Below, one piece after another: positions 24,734 to 32,974 of a stretch of 35,886 bases of DNA. The stretch spans positions 1 through 35,886 of the forward strand of contig NZ_MDHA01000062.1 of the NCBI RefSeq assembly GCF_001705665.1, in the 5' to 3' direction. The notes beneath the pieces are model-generated. The model was given only the letters and a program-made list of their open reading frames with translations, was not told where the DNA came from and ran no database searches. Numbering within the stretch: the stretch's first letter is position 1; each line of letters begins with the position of its first letter. The position numbers and the translations under genes were made by a program. This DNA comes from Thioclava sp. SK-1. GTDB lineage: Bacteria; Pseudomonadota; Alphaproteobacteria; Rhodobacterales; Rhodobacteraceae.

Positions 24734-25494
24734 CCACGCCAGACTATTGGATCGGAACCAGTTGGAAGATGCATAAGACGCTGAAACAGGCGCAGGGTTT
24801 TGCCCGTGCCCTGGCCGGAACCGGTGATGACACACCCCGGATACAGCGCTTTGTGATCCCGCCTTTCACCACTGTGCGAGAGGTTGCTTCGATCCTGTCT
24901 GACACCAAGGTCAAAGTTGGGGCGCAAAACATGCATTGGGCCGAACAGGGAGCATGGACCGGGGAGATCTCGGCACCGATGTTGACCGATTGTGGTGTGG
25001 ATATCGTCGAACTTGGCCATTCGGAACGGCGCGAATATTTCGGTGAAACGGATGAAACGGTGGGGCTGAAAACACTGGCTGCGGTGCGCCACGGTTTGAC
25101 CCCGTTGATTTGCATTGGCGAAACGCTGGCCCAACGCGAAGCGGGGCGCGCGCAACAGGTGTTGGAAGCGCAGGTGCGTGCCGCCCTGGGCAAGTTGACG
25201 GTAGATCAGTCATCGGCGCCGATTTTATTGGCCTATGAACCTGTCTGGGCGATTGGCGAAAACGGTATTCCCGCAACATCGGATTATGCCGATGCGCGGC
25301 AAAAAGAGATCATCGATGTGGCTGGCGACATTTTGGGCCGCAAGATCGCGTGCCTGTATGGCGGGTCGGTCAACCCTGAGAATTGTGAAGAGCTTATCCA
25401 ATGCCCGCATATCGACGGGCTATTCATCGGGCGCTCAGCTTGGCGTGTCGAAGGCTATCTCGACATTCTTTCCAAATGCGCCGGAGTTATCTGA
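24730..25494 (+). CDS. eryH: D-erythrulose-4-phosphate isomerase (TpiA-like, EryH)
   Basis: 254-residue triosephosphate-isomerase fold. The catalytic residues of the family are present: Lys13 in TSWKMHK, His97 in ELGHSER and Glu170 in AYEPVWAIG, followed by LYGGSVNPEN. The N-terminal loop is TSWKMHK instead of the usual GNWKMN, a change shared with the TpiA2/EryH branch. In Brucella this paralogue turns D-erythrulose-4-phosphate (from EryC) into D-erythrose-4-phosphate precursor chemistry together with RpiB. The ATG overlaps the DeoR stop (ATGA), and eryI follows 18 bases later. A housekeeping triosephosphate isomerase is possible, but the operon strongly favours the erythritol role. Confidence 0.85.
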   Translation: MTTPDYWIGTSWKMHKTLKQAQGFARALAGTGDDTPRIQRFVIPPFTTVREVASILSDTKVKVGAQNMHWAEQGAWTGEISAPMLTDCGVDIVELGHSERREYFGETDETVGLKTLAAVRHGLTPLICIGETLAQREAGRAQQVLEAQVRAALGKLTVDQSSAPILLAYEPVWAIGENGIPATSDYADARQKEIIDVAGDILGRKIACLYGGSVNPENCEELIQCPHIDGLFIGRSAWRVEGYLDILSKCAGVI

Positions 25495-25512
25495 CCGCGA
25501 AAGGACGATAAA

Positions 25513-25968
25513 ATGAAGATTGCGATTGCAGGCGACAGCGCAGGCGAGGATCTGGCCAAAATTCTGGCGGACCATTTGAAAGACCAACATCAGGTATTCG
25601 AGGTGTCGCGCACCGAGTCCGGGCCGGATGCCTTTTATGCCAAGCTGTCAGAGCGGGTAGCAAATGCTGTGATTGCAGGCACATACGATCGTGCAATCTT
25701 GGTCTGTGGCACCGGGATTGGCGTGTGTCTGGCCGCCAATAAAGTGCCCGGAATTCGCGCCGCACAGTGCCACGATACCTATTCTGCCGGCAAAGCGGCG
25801 ACATCGAATAACGCGCAGATCATTACGATGGGTGCGCGAGTGATCGGTGCAGAGCTGGCAAAAGACATTGCCGAGACCTATCTGCGGGCGTCTTTTGATC
25901 CAGCCGGACGTTCGGCTGGCAATGTCGATGCCATCAACGGCGTGGATGCGAAATATCACGTCGGGTGA
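25513..25968 (+). CDS. eryI: Erythrose-4-phosphate isomerase (RpiB/LacAB family, EryI)
   Basis: 151 residues, the usual RpiB size. The catalytic Cys65 lies in VCGTGIGVC, and the [16 protein letters not shown] and [15 protein letters not shown] segments carry the remaining active-site and sugar-ring-opening residues of the family. In the Brucella erythritol route this enzyme performs the last isomerisation to D-erythrose-4-phosphate. GAAAGGA precedes the ATG, 18 bases after eryH, making a three-gene operon DeoR-eryH-eryI. It may also interconvert ribose-5-phosphate and ribulose-5-phosphate, which would help the pentose end of the pathway. Confidence 0.87.
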   Translation: MKIAIAGDSAGEDLAKILADHLKDQHQVFEVSRTESGPDAFYAKLSERVANAVIAGTYDRAILVCGTGIGVCLAANKVPGIRAAQCHDTYSAGKAATSNNAQIITMGARVIGAELAKDIAETYLRASFDPAGRSAGNVDAINGVDAKYHVG

Positions 25969-26206
25969 CGCGATTGCTCCCCCTCTGATCGCATGGCGGC
26001 CATATGCCGTGATAGTCCAAATTGAAAAGGGGTTGCCGATGCCCGCTATGCAATTGGCGCCCCGGAGACATCGCGATGACATCTTATGCGTGCGTGGTAT
26101 CATTGACTGCGGGGCAAACGATATATTTTTACGCCATCGGCCACCGCGCAGGCACGATGGTTGCACAACCAAAGGCAGAAGCACGCACCCGACGGATTGC
26201 GCGGAT
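25969..26206. other. Intergenic gap, no supported feature
   Basis: 238 bases between eryI and the converging DUF1489 gene. Short frames exist on the plus strand but none has a convincing ribosome-binding site and protein-like composition. No clear terminator hairpin or RNA gene was found. It marks the border between the erythritol locus and the core-like genes to the right. Confidence 0.4.
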
Positions 26207-26620
26207 TTAGCGCAGGCCGATTTCAGACAAGGCCGTCAGCAATTCACGTGGCAGGGGCTCTTCGCGGGTTTTGCCCGCCTTCAGGTCTTTGGGGGCGTCT
26301 TCAGGTTTCAGATAGCGCCACCCTTGGAAGGGGCGGCGGGTCAGCGCCTCCGTGCGGACCACAGTACGGTCCAGAATGATGGCGCAGCGGGTAATCCCAT
26401 CTTCGCCCACCCGTTCTTCCAGACCGATAATTTTCTGCCGGGCTAGCACAGCCCCCTTAAACACCCAATACAGCGAACCGCCGTCCAAGATTTCATCACC
26501 GCGTTTGGGCCACATTCGCGTGACATGCGCGGCCGGGCCGTCACCATATCGCTGCGCCTGCCATTCCAGCAGATCTTCGACCTTTTCAGCCCCAACACAG
26601 AGTTTGATCAGATGCACCAT
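26207..26620 (-). CDS. DUF1489 family protein
   Basis: 137-residue protein recognised as DUF1489, a conserved alphaproteobacterial family without established function. Typical features are the start with VHLIKLCVGAEKVEDLLEWQ, the central THRMWPKR-like HVTRMWPKRGDEILDGGSLYWV and the late RPFQGWRYL segment. It has no signal peptide or membrane segment, so it is presumably cytoplasmic. The ATG at 26620 is preceded by GAAAGGTGG; the longer frame to 26785 would run into the nrdJ promoter and is rejected. It is divergent from nrdJ across 132 bases, so the two may share control. Confidence 0.8.
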   Translation of the reverse strand: MVHLIKLCVGAEKVEDLLEWQAQRYGDGPAAHVTRMWPKRGDEILDGGSLYWVFKGAVLARQKIIGLEERVGEDGITRCAIILDRTVVRTEALTRRPFQGWRYLKPEDAPKDLKAGKTREEPLPRELLTALSEIGLR

Positions 26621-26752
26621 CTTGTCGACCACCTTTCGCTGCCCTCTATATAGGCTGCTCGCGGCGTGGTGCAACGATTGACCGATCCTTGCTGCGCCCC
26701 TATCTTCGGGCGCTGGCACTGCTGGTTGCTGCCTGTGCAAAGGATGCCCAGA
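26621..26752. promoter_or_regulatory. Divergent DUF1489/nrdJ promoter with a leader hairpin
   Basis: 132 bases. A TATATA stretch at about 26647-26652 is a -10 candidate. A perfect hairpin GCGCCC-N8-GGGCGC lies at 26694-26713, 40-59 bases upstream of the nrdJ ATG, inside the probable leader. The gap is too short for a full cobalamin riboswitch and no B12-box was recognised. Confidence 0.4.
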
Positions 26753-28993
26753 ATGACACGTTTTACCGCCCCTATTGCAGAACAAATCTGGGATATGAAA
26801 TATCGCATGAAGGCGGCAGATGGCACGCCAATTGATGCCACCGTCGAAGACACATGGCGCCGCGTCGCGCGTGATCTGGCATCCGTGGAAGAAGATCCCG
26901 CACTGTGGGAGGACCGTTTCTACGCAGCCCTTGAGGATTTCAAATACCTGCCGGCGGGACGGATTATGGCGGGGGCAGGGACCGGCCGCTCTGTCACCTT
27001 ATTCAATTGCTTTGTAATGGGAACGGTGCCGGATTCGATGGCCGGCATCTTTGATATGCTGAAAGAAGCCGCACTGACCATGCAGCAAGGGGGCGGGATC
27101 GGCTATGATTTCTCGACCATCCGCCCAAAAGGGGCAGAGGTTCTGGGCGTGGCCGCTGATGCGTCTGGTCCGTTGTCCTTTATGGATGTGTGGGATTCCA
27201 TGTGCCGCACGATTATGTCTGCAGGGTCGCGCCGTGGGGCGATGATGGCCACGATGCGCTGCGATCACCCGGATATCGAGGATTTCATCACCGCCAAGCA
27301 AGACAGCGCACGGTTGCGCATGTTCAACCTGTCGGTATTGATCAGTGACCCTTTCATGGCAGCGGTTAAGGCCGATGGCGATTGGGATCTGGTATTTGCA
27401 GGCCGGGTGTATCGCACAGTTAAAGCGCGTGATTTATGGCAAAAAATTATGCGCGCGACCTATGATTATGCCGAGCCGGGCGTCATTTTTATCGACCGTA
27501 TCAATCAAATGAACAACCTGGCCTATTGCGAGACGATCTGTGCCACCAACCCCTGCGGCGAACAGCCCTTGCCCCCTTATGGCGCCTGTCTGTTGGGGTC
27601 GGTCAATCTGGCGCGACTGGTCACGGATCCCTTTGGGGCGGCGGCACAGCTGGATCCCGATGCGCTGGATGATCTGGTGCGCGTGGCGATCCGCATGATG
27701 GACAATGTGGTGGATGCCTCGCGTTTTCCACTGGCTGCACAACAGGCCGAGGCGCGCAACAAACGCCGGATTGGGCTGGGGGTGACCGGGTTGGCCGATG
27801 CGCTGTTGATGATGGGGCTCAAATACGGATCAGATGAAGCGGCGGCGCAAACCCGTGCATGGATGAAGCAGATCGCACGCGCGGCCTATCTCGCCTCAGT
27901 CGATCTGGCGCGTGAGAAGGGCGCGTTCCCACTGTTCGATGCCGACGCTTACCTGGCTTCGGGCACGATGATGCAAATGGATGATGATGTGCGCGCAGCT
28001 GTTCGTCGGCACGGCATTCGCAATGCATTGCTGACCTCAATCGCGCCTACCGGGACGATCTCACTTTACGCGGGAAATGTCAGTTCGGGGATCGAACCTG
28101 TCTTTGCCCATAGCTACACCCGCAAACTGCTGCAAAAAGACGGCTCGCGCAGCGAAGAAGAGGTTGTGGATTACGCGGTCCAGATGTGGCGCGACCGTTT
28201 TGGCAATGGCGAATTGCCGGAATATTTCGTCAATGCACAGACTTTGGATCCGCTGGACCATGTAAAAATGCAGGCAGCGGCGCAGACCTGGATCGACAGT
28301 TCAATTTCCAAAACCATCAACTGCCCCGAAGATATCTCATTCGCGGCGTTTCAAGACATTTATATGCAGGCCTATGAAGCTGGGTGCAAAGGCTGCACGA
28401 CCTATCGTCCCAATGATGTGACAGGCTCGGTCCTGTCGGTGTCTGACACGGGCACACGCACCGTGACTGATTATCTAAGCGAACCTTTGGACCGGCCGGC
28501 AATGTTGCAGGGCTCAACCTATAAAATTAAATGGCCGGGGTCAGAACATGCGATCTATATCACTATCAATGATGTGGTGCAGGGTGGCAGGCAGCGCCCA
28601 TTTGAGGTGTTTATAAATTCCAAAAACATGGAACATTTCGCCTGGACAGTGGCGCTGACGCGGATGATTTCGGCCGTATTCCGTCGCGGTGGCGATGTCA
28701 GCTTTGTCGTCGAAGAGCTGAAGGCCGTGTTCGATCCGCGGGGTGGGGCCTGGATTCAGGGCAAATACATCCCCTCCATTTTGGCCGCGATCGGCGGCGT
28801 GATAGAGCGCCATTTGATCGCAATCGACTTCATCGCAGGTGAGGGGTTGGGGCTTAAATCCGATCCCCATGTTGACCTGAGCACCACCGCCCCCCCGCGC
28901 GGTGAACCTTGCTCCAACTGCGGCTCCTACGCTTTGCGCAACATCGAAGGCTGCACAACATGCACCGATTGCGGCCACAGTAAATGTTCTTGA
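26753..28993 (+). CDS. nrdJ: Adenosylcobalamin-dependent (class II) ribonucleotide reductase
   Basis: 746 residues. It reduces ribonucleotides to deoxyribonucleotides using adenosylcobalamin to generate the thiyl radical, so it works with or without oxygen. The active-site segment NPCGEQPLPPYGACLLGSVNL (about 264-284) has the catalytic Asn, Cys and Glu; SAGSRRGAMMATMRCDHPDI and ITTNDV-like segments follow the class II pattern. The last 27 residues hold six Cys in C-x2-C and C-x2-C-x2-C-x4-C arrangement, the redox-active or zinc-ribbon tail of NrdJ. The ATG at 26753 is preferred (AAAGGATG upstream); two earlier ATGs give an unlikely N-terminus. It is a core gene that bounds the accessory region to its right. 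Confidence 0.93.
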   Translation: MTRFTAPIAEQIWDMKYRMKAADGTPIDATVEDTWRRVARDLASVEEDPALWEDRFYAALEDFKYLPAGRIMAGAGTGRSVTLFNCFVMGTVPDSMAGIFDMLKEAALTMQQGGGIGYDFSTIRPKGAEVLGVAADASGPLSFMDVWDSMCRTIMSAGSRRGAMMATMRCDHPDIEDFITAKQDSARLRMFNLSVLISDPFMAAVKADGDWDLVFAGRVYRTVKARDLWQKIMRATYDYAEPGVIFIDRINQMNNLAYCETICATNPCGEQPLPPYGACLLGSVNLARLVTDPFGAAAQLDPDALDDLVRVAIRMMDNVVDASRFPLAAQQAEARNKRRIGLGVTGLADALLMMGLKYGSDEAAAQTRAWMKQIARAAYLASVDLAREKGAFPLFDADAYLASGTMMQMDDDVRAAVRRHGIRNALLTSIAPTGTISLYAGNVSSGIEPVFAHSYTRKLLQKDGSRSEEEVVDYAVQMWRDRFGNGELPEYFVNAQTLDPLDHVKMQAAAQTWIDSSISKTINCPEDISFAAFQDIYMQAYEAGCKGCTTYRPNDVTGSVLSVSDTGTRTVTDYLSEPLDRPAMLQGSTYKIKWPGSEHAIYITINDVVQGGRQRPFEVFINSKNMEHFAWTVALTRMISAVFRRGGDVSFVVEELKAVFDPRGGAWIQGKYIPSILAAIGGVIERHLIAIDFIAGEGLGLKSDPHVDLSTTAPPRGEPCSNCGSYALRNIEGCTTCTDCGHSKCS

Positions 28994-29307
28994 TAAAACA
29001 ATAGGTTGTAGTTGTGTTTGACCCACTAAATATTGTCCATTTCTGGGGTAATTTGTCCATTTCGGCACAGACCAAATGACCACCAGTCGCACATCGATCC
29101 GCAAAGTCTTTTTATAGCAATGGCTTAACATTCTTTCGGAGTTGCAGCCTTTGATGCGCCTTAGCAACGCTCTGCTTTGGTCGGCGGCGTTGACGAATTG
29201 TCGGGTTTTCGGCATCCCCTAGGGCAAATCCGGCCGGGTTCTTTCCAATATCCCCCTCTTGCAGGTCTCTGCTCGAGGGCATGGCGCAATGCCCCGAAAG
29301 GACTTCC
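28994..29307. other. Intergenic region with a short tandem repeat
   Basis: 314 bases between nrdJ and the AAA+ gene. TTGTCCATTTC occurs twice, at 29033-29043 and 29053-29063, with a 20-base period in an AT-rich setting. This could be a regulator site for the AAA+ gene or remains of an insertion end. No gene is supported. GAAAGGA at the right edge is the ribosome-binding site of the AAA+ gene. Confidence 0.4.
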
Positions 29308-30405
29308 ATGACGAAGATCAAGTTCATCGATGCCCGCTTCGCCGATCCCGACGAAACCGAGTTCTCCCTTAAGCGCCGCTTCGAGTGGCATCTGCGCAAG
29401 CTCCGTGCTCTTCAGGACGGGGTGTCTCCAAAGGCTCCCGGAGACTTCGAGGATGAGCTGCGCTGGAACGAGGACCTCATCGCCGTGCCGTTTTCGGAAA
29501 AGGACCGCAACAAGGTGCTGCGTCGTGCCCGCCGGGTGATGGGCGCGCGCACCAAGGCTTCGGGGCTCAGCCATCTCAGTTCGGATGATCGGCGCGCGCT
29601 CGAGGTCTTCAGGAATGGCGCGGATCTGGTCGGCATCGGCAGCGAACATCGCGCCGATGAGATTGCTGCGGCGATCCATGCCGAGATGCCCTGGATGGCG
29701 GCCGCCACCGACTTTCTGTGGAAAGCGATGCGCCGCTCGGTGCGGGCGGGTGAGCCCGGTTTCCGGCTGCCGCCTGTCCTTCTTGATGGCCCACCCGGGA
29801 TAGGCAAGAGCGCATGGTCCCGAGAGTTGAGCCGTCACCTCCACGTTCCGCGTTGCGGGATCGAAGGTACGGCCGAGCAAGCCTCCTTTGTGGTCAACGG
29901 CTCGCAACGCGGCTGGGGCACTGCCTTCCCGGGACGCCCTTTGCAAACCATCGTGCAGAGCCTTTGTGCAAATCCGATTGTCGTGATTGATGAGATCGAG
30001 AAGGCTGGGACCCCGACTTCGACCAAGGGGCAGGCCTATGGGCTGACCGATGGCTTGCTGCCCCTTCTGGAGCCGTCTTCCGCAGCGGCGTGGAAATGCC
30101 CCTATTATCAGATCGGCTTTGACATGTCCTGGATCAGTTGGGTCCTGACTTCAAACAGCCTCGAGCCGCTTTCAGCACCGTTTCTGAGCCGCTTGGAGGT
30201 CCTGCGCCTTACCAGACTGAGCAAGGGCGATCTCATCGCCTTCGCGGAACGGGAGGGTGCAAAACGAATATTGTCCGAGGCTGCTCTGGGCGCGATCTAT
30301 CAAGTAATCGAGCAGTTCTCCGATACGCATCAGCTTAACCTGCGTCATGTATCTAGGATGCTGGCGAGGGCGGAGGCAGAGGCAAGCAGCCCGCTGCTGC
30401 ATTAA
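29308..30405 (+). CDS. Orphan AAA+ ATPase
   Basis: 365 residues, cytoplasmic. An N-terminal region of about 120 residues, charged and probably helical, matches no domain I recognise. The AAA+ module follows: Walker A GPPGIGKS (161-168), Walker B VVIDEIEK (225-232), a sensor-1 Asn in WVLTSNS, and SRLEVLRL with a candidate arginine finger; the fold resembles the Lon/ClpX-like ATPase module but there is no protease domain. The ATG at 29308 is chosen for the GAAAGGACT upstream. No partner gene is adjacent: the next gene is an IS3 remnant, so any downstream partner may have been lost. It is more GC-rich than the erythritol locus by eye. Function unknown; a remodelling ATPase is the most that can be said. 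Confidence 0.8.
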   Translation: MTKIKFIDARFADPDETEFSLKRRFEWHLRKLRALQDGVSPKAPGDFEDELRWNEDLIAVPFSEKDRNKVLRRARRVMGARTKASGLSHLSSDDRRALEVFRNGADLVGIGSEHRADEIAAAIHAEMPWMAAATDFLWKAMRRSVRAGEPGFRLPPVLLDGPPGIGKSAWSRELSRHLHVPRCGIEGTAEQASFVVNGSQRGWGTAFPGRPLQTIVQSLCANPIVVIDEIEKAGTPTSTKGQAYGLTDGLLPLLEPSSAAAWKCPYYQIGFDMSWISWVLTSNSLEPLSAPFLSRLEVLRLTRLSKGDLIAFAEREGAKRILSEAALGAIYQVIEQFSDTHQLNLRHVSRMLARAEAEASSPLLH

Positions 30406-30551
30406 GAGGCGGGAAGCACCGTGGTCGTGGAGGCCGGATGCAGACGCCTCCTCACGCTGAGCCCAAAAGGCTGGGAGCGACCGGCCTCTGGCAGCCACTT
30501 TGTTCTGCCTAAGTAATCAACATTTTTGCGAAGTAGCACCGCGTATCGCCG

Positions 30552-30842
30552 ATGGGTATGATAATGACAAGGAAACGAGAGGCGCCGGAAAATATCTTCC
30601 GTAAGCTTCAAAAAGTAGAAATTCTGCGGGGGCAGTGCGTGCCAATAGCGGATGCAGTGCGCCAGATTGATGTGACGCCGCAAACCTATTATCGATGGCG
30701 GCGGGAGTTTGGCGGCATGAGCTGCAATCAGATCAAGCGGCTGAAAGATCTGGAGCAAGAGAATTCACGGCTCAGACGATCGGTTTCAGAGCTGACGCTC
30801 GACAAGCGGATCTTGACGGAGGCAGCTCAGGGAAACTTCTAA
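30552..30842 (+). CDS. IS3-family transposase OrfA (helix-turn-helix subunit)
   Basis: 96 residues. A helix-turn-helix (CVPIADAVRQIDVTPQTYYRW) is followed by a leucine-zipper-like KRLKDLEQENSRLRR and the conserved end LDKRILTEAAQGNF, all typical of IS407-group OrfA. It binds the element's ends and is normally joined to OrfB by -1 frameshifting. A start at 30564 is also possible, giving 92 residues. Since OrfB is truncated, this protein would not transpose the element by itself. Confidence 0.85.
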   Translation: MGMIMTRKREAPENIFRKLQKVEILRGQCVPIADAVRQIDVTPQTYYRWRREFGGMSCNQIKRLKDLEQENSRLRRSVSELTLDKRILTEAAQGNF

Positions 30843-31150
30843 GCCCCTCGTGCCGTCGCCAATGTATAAACCATGTCAGGCAAGAAGTCGGCGTTTCCGA
30901 ACGCCGCGCTTGCCAGGTCCTAGGGCAGCATCGCTCGACGCAACGTAAGGTTTCTGCGGGGCGTCAAGATGAAGCGCTGCTGACCGTTCATATCGTCCAG
31001 ATGGCGCGCCAATATGAAAGCTACGGCTATCGTCAAATTACCGGCTTACTGATCGCGGGGGGATGGAGTGTGAATCACAAGCGGGTCGAACGAGTCTGGC
31101 GGCGCGAAGGGCTTGCCGCTGAGAAATTACAGACAAGAGCTGGCTTTTAA
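30836..31150 (+). pseudogene. IS3-family transposase OrfB, 5' fragment
   Basis: The -1 frame relative to orfA reads on as CRRQCINHVRQEVGVSERRA, GQHRSTQRKV, a YGYRQITGLL segment and NHKRVERVWRREGL, the N-terminal HTH_21 region of OrfB. After REGL (near 31115) the sequence leaves the family and stops at 31150. Only about 95 of the usual 270-280 residues remain, and the DDE integrase core is absent, so this is a dead remnant. Confidence 0.8.
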
Positions 31151-31361
31151 ATGAGTGCTGAAGTCCTGCGCATGTTTGCAGGCCACTTCGTATATAACAT
31201 TTTTCTGGCAACTCCCGACGCGCAAATCTGTACCAAGTCGCATGCCCCGAAGCGTTCATTCATAATTTGGCGCTGCAAACCCTAGGTCGAATGTCGCTGA
31301 TGCGGACGAAGGGGACATTCCGTCGTTGATTGCAAACGGCCGCTGATGGCCCAAGCACGGA
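31151..31361. other. Intergenic gap after the IS3 remnant
   Basis: 211 bases with no supported gene, RNA or clear inverted repeat. It probably contains the deletion or insertion scar that removed the right part of the IS3 element. Confidence 0.4.
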
Positions 31362-32678
31362 TCAGTTGGTGATATCCACCATGATCTTTTCAAATTCTCC
31401 ACGTTCTAGCGCCTTTCGGTCGATCAGAAAAACAAGCGAGTAAAAATCGCCCCATACCCAACCGGTCAAATAGCTGCTGGGTAGCTCCAGAAGCACTTCG
31501 TTGGCCGAGCCTTGTCCGTGCGGGGTGTAGATAAAGCCATGCGGTGCGTGTGACATACCCCCGCTTTCATGCGCTGCGCGAAATTCACATATCTGCTCGA
31601 TGCGGTCGCGATGCAAGGCAGACATATTGTCTGGCTCCCGAACGAAGCATTCAAACAGGTAGTTGTTCAACTTGAGCAGATACTTGCCTGACCAGTTGGA
31701 CTTCTCGGGATCAATCAAGGACATGAAAACGGGATTGATGTCGGTGACCTTGTAGTCGGAGCCGCGTATCAACTCGAAATGGGTCAACGGAAGGGAGCCG
31801 GTTTCTCTGATAAAGGCGGCACATTTTTCCGGATCAAAAGACTGACCTTTGACGTTGCGCAGGGCCTCATCAAAGGCCTTTCGGGTCTCGGTGGCTTCAG
31901 TTTGCACTGACAGCAACTTCCGGCGCGCTGTTTTCATTGGTTCCTTGTCAAGCTGGATGGCGCATTGCCTGAGCCGCAAATCGATTTCGTCCGACATGCA
32001 CTTAATCATGATGTCCAAGCTTGTCGCATCGAATGGCAACTGCTGCGGGTTGGCAACTTCAAGCTCTTCCTTGTCGCCCCCAAATGGGGCTGGGAATTTG
32101 CTGGACCGGCCCGGTATCCAGCCGATCGGCTCTGGCATTTGACCGACGTGCTCTATCGCTGTGACCGGGAATTTATTGTAATATGGATATCGCGGGGCGG
32201 CGGCGCCATGATCGCGAAAATCTGGCAATGGCACATCAGCCGAGCGCGTGGCCAAATCACCTTTTACATACAACACTTTGGCGTCGCAGCGATTGGGGTG
32301 ATTGAAGAAAACTAGGAACCCTTCGCGTGGGCCCAGGCCAGACCAAATCTGCGTCGGAAGTTTCGCGAGGTCGATCTGGGCAAGAAAACACAGCGGAACG
32401 CCGTCGATCTCGGGCCATTCAACATGTGGGGGAAGCATGGGTTCCCCTCCAAACCAACCAGCTTCGGGCGGTCCAGACCGGATAACGGGTTTAAGGATCA
32501 AAGATGGGCCAGTGTCATTCTTGGCCGCGTCAGCGACCTCGAGAGCTTCGATTTCGTTTGCAAGAATTGCCTGCAGCAATCCTGCGCCTTCCCCCCGCTT
32601 TCCACCGAAGGGCCGACCATATTTACCGCGAAGCTTTCTGAACCGACTCGCTAGATTTCGCAGAAACGCACTTCGCAT
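31362..32678 (-). CDS. DUF1963 (YwqG-like) family protein
   Basis: About 438 residues. The segment SGPPEAGWFGGEPMLPPHVEWP, PLCFLAQIDLAKLP and the EGFLVFFNHP segment are the recognisable core of DUF1963, a family with no established function. The middle (about 210-320) is unique and charged, and a second family-like block LELPSSYLTGWVWGDFYSLVFLI ends the protein. It has no signal peptide or membrane span. The ATG at 32678 is favoured by TTTAGGA ten bases upstream; an ATG at 32741 lacks any ribosome-binding site. It is longer than YwqG-type proteins (about 260 residues), largely because of an N-terminal extension rich in Arg and the central insert. It lies alone in an IS-rich accessory region. 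Confidence 0.7.
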   Translation of the reverse strand: MRSAFLRNLASRFRKLRGKYGRPFGGKRGEGAGLLQAILANEIEALEVADAAKNDTGPSLILKPVIRSGPPEAGWFGGEPMLPPHVEWPEIDGVPLCFLAQIDLAKLPTQIWSGLGPREGFLVFFNHPNRCDAKVLYVKGDLATRSADVPLPDFRDHGAAAPRYPYYNKFPVTAIEHVGQMPEPIGWIPGRSSKFPAPFGGDKEELEVANPQQLPFDATSLDIMIKCMSDEIDLRLRQCAIQLDKEPMKTARRKLLSVQTEATETRKAFDEALRNVKGQSFDPEKCAAFIRETGSLPLTHFELIRGSDYKVTDINPVFMSLIDPEKSNWSGKYLLKLNNYLFECFVREPDNMSALHRDRIEQICEFRAAHESGGMSHAPHGFIYTPHGQGSANEVLLELPSSYLTGWVWGDFYSLVFLIDRKALERGEFEKIMVDITN

Positions 32679-32974
32679 GGCCCACATTCCTAAACAATGA
32701 ATTCGGAACTTTGGCTTGAGAGGAGTTTTCGGCAAAATCATGAAAATACCGCAGAAATTTTCAGACTTTAAAGTTTGAAAGCCACCAAGGCCAATGCAGC
32801 ACAGCAGACATTCAAATCCGGTGCCGCATCCGTCATTTTGGGCTCGAAGCGGTCATGCGGCAGTGCGGCATGTTTGGTTCAACTTGATCGCCTTTAAGCG
32901 CGGCGCGTGTGGTATGATCGGGTATCGGCGAGCTGCCGAGGACGTGGTGGGCGTGGTGGATGGGAGTAATCACT
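32679..32974. other. Intergenic region upstream of the DUF1963 gene and integrase pseudogene
   Basis: 296 bases between divergent genes. The left half is AT-rich and would hold the promoter of the DUF1963 gene. TATGAT near 32911-32916 is a -10 candidate for the integrase. GGGAG precedes the integrase start. No additional gene is supported. Confidence 0.35.

Larger units (their letters stand above)
30501..31150 (+). mobile_element. Truncated IS3-family (IS407-like group) insertion sequence
   Basis: Contains an intact orfA (30552-30842) and the first third of orfB in the -1 frame, ending abruptly near 31120. The left end is not certain; TGTTCTGCC at 30501 is a possible tip. No matching right inverted repeat was found, because the right part of the element is missing. 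Confidence 0.65.

Noticed and set aside
26022-26210. Short plus-strand reading frame between eryI and the DUF1489 gene
   Set aside because: No ribosome-binding site, no recognisable family and it runs up to the end of a real converging gene.
26621-26752. Cobalamin riboswitch before nrdJ
   Set aside because: The gap is 132 bases with a small hairpin only and no recognisable B12-box; full riboswitches need more length.
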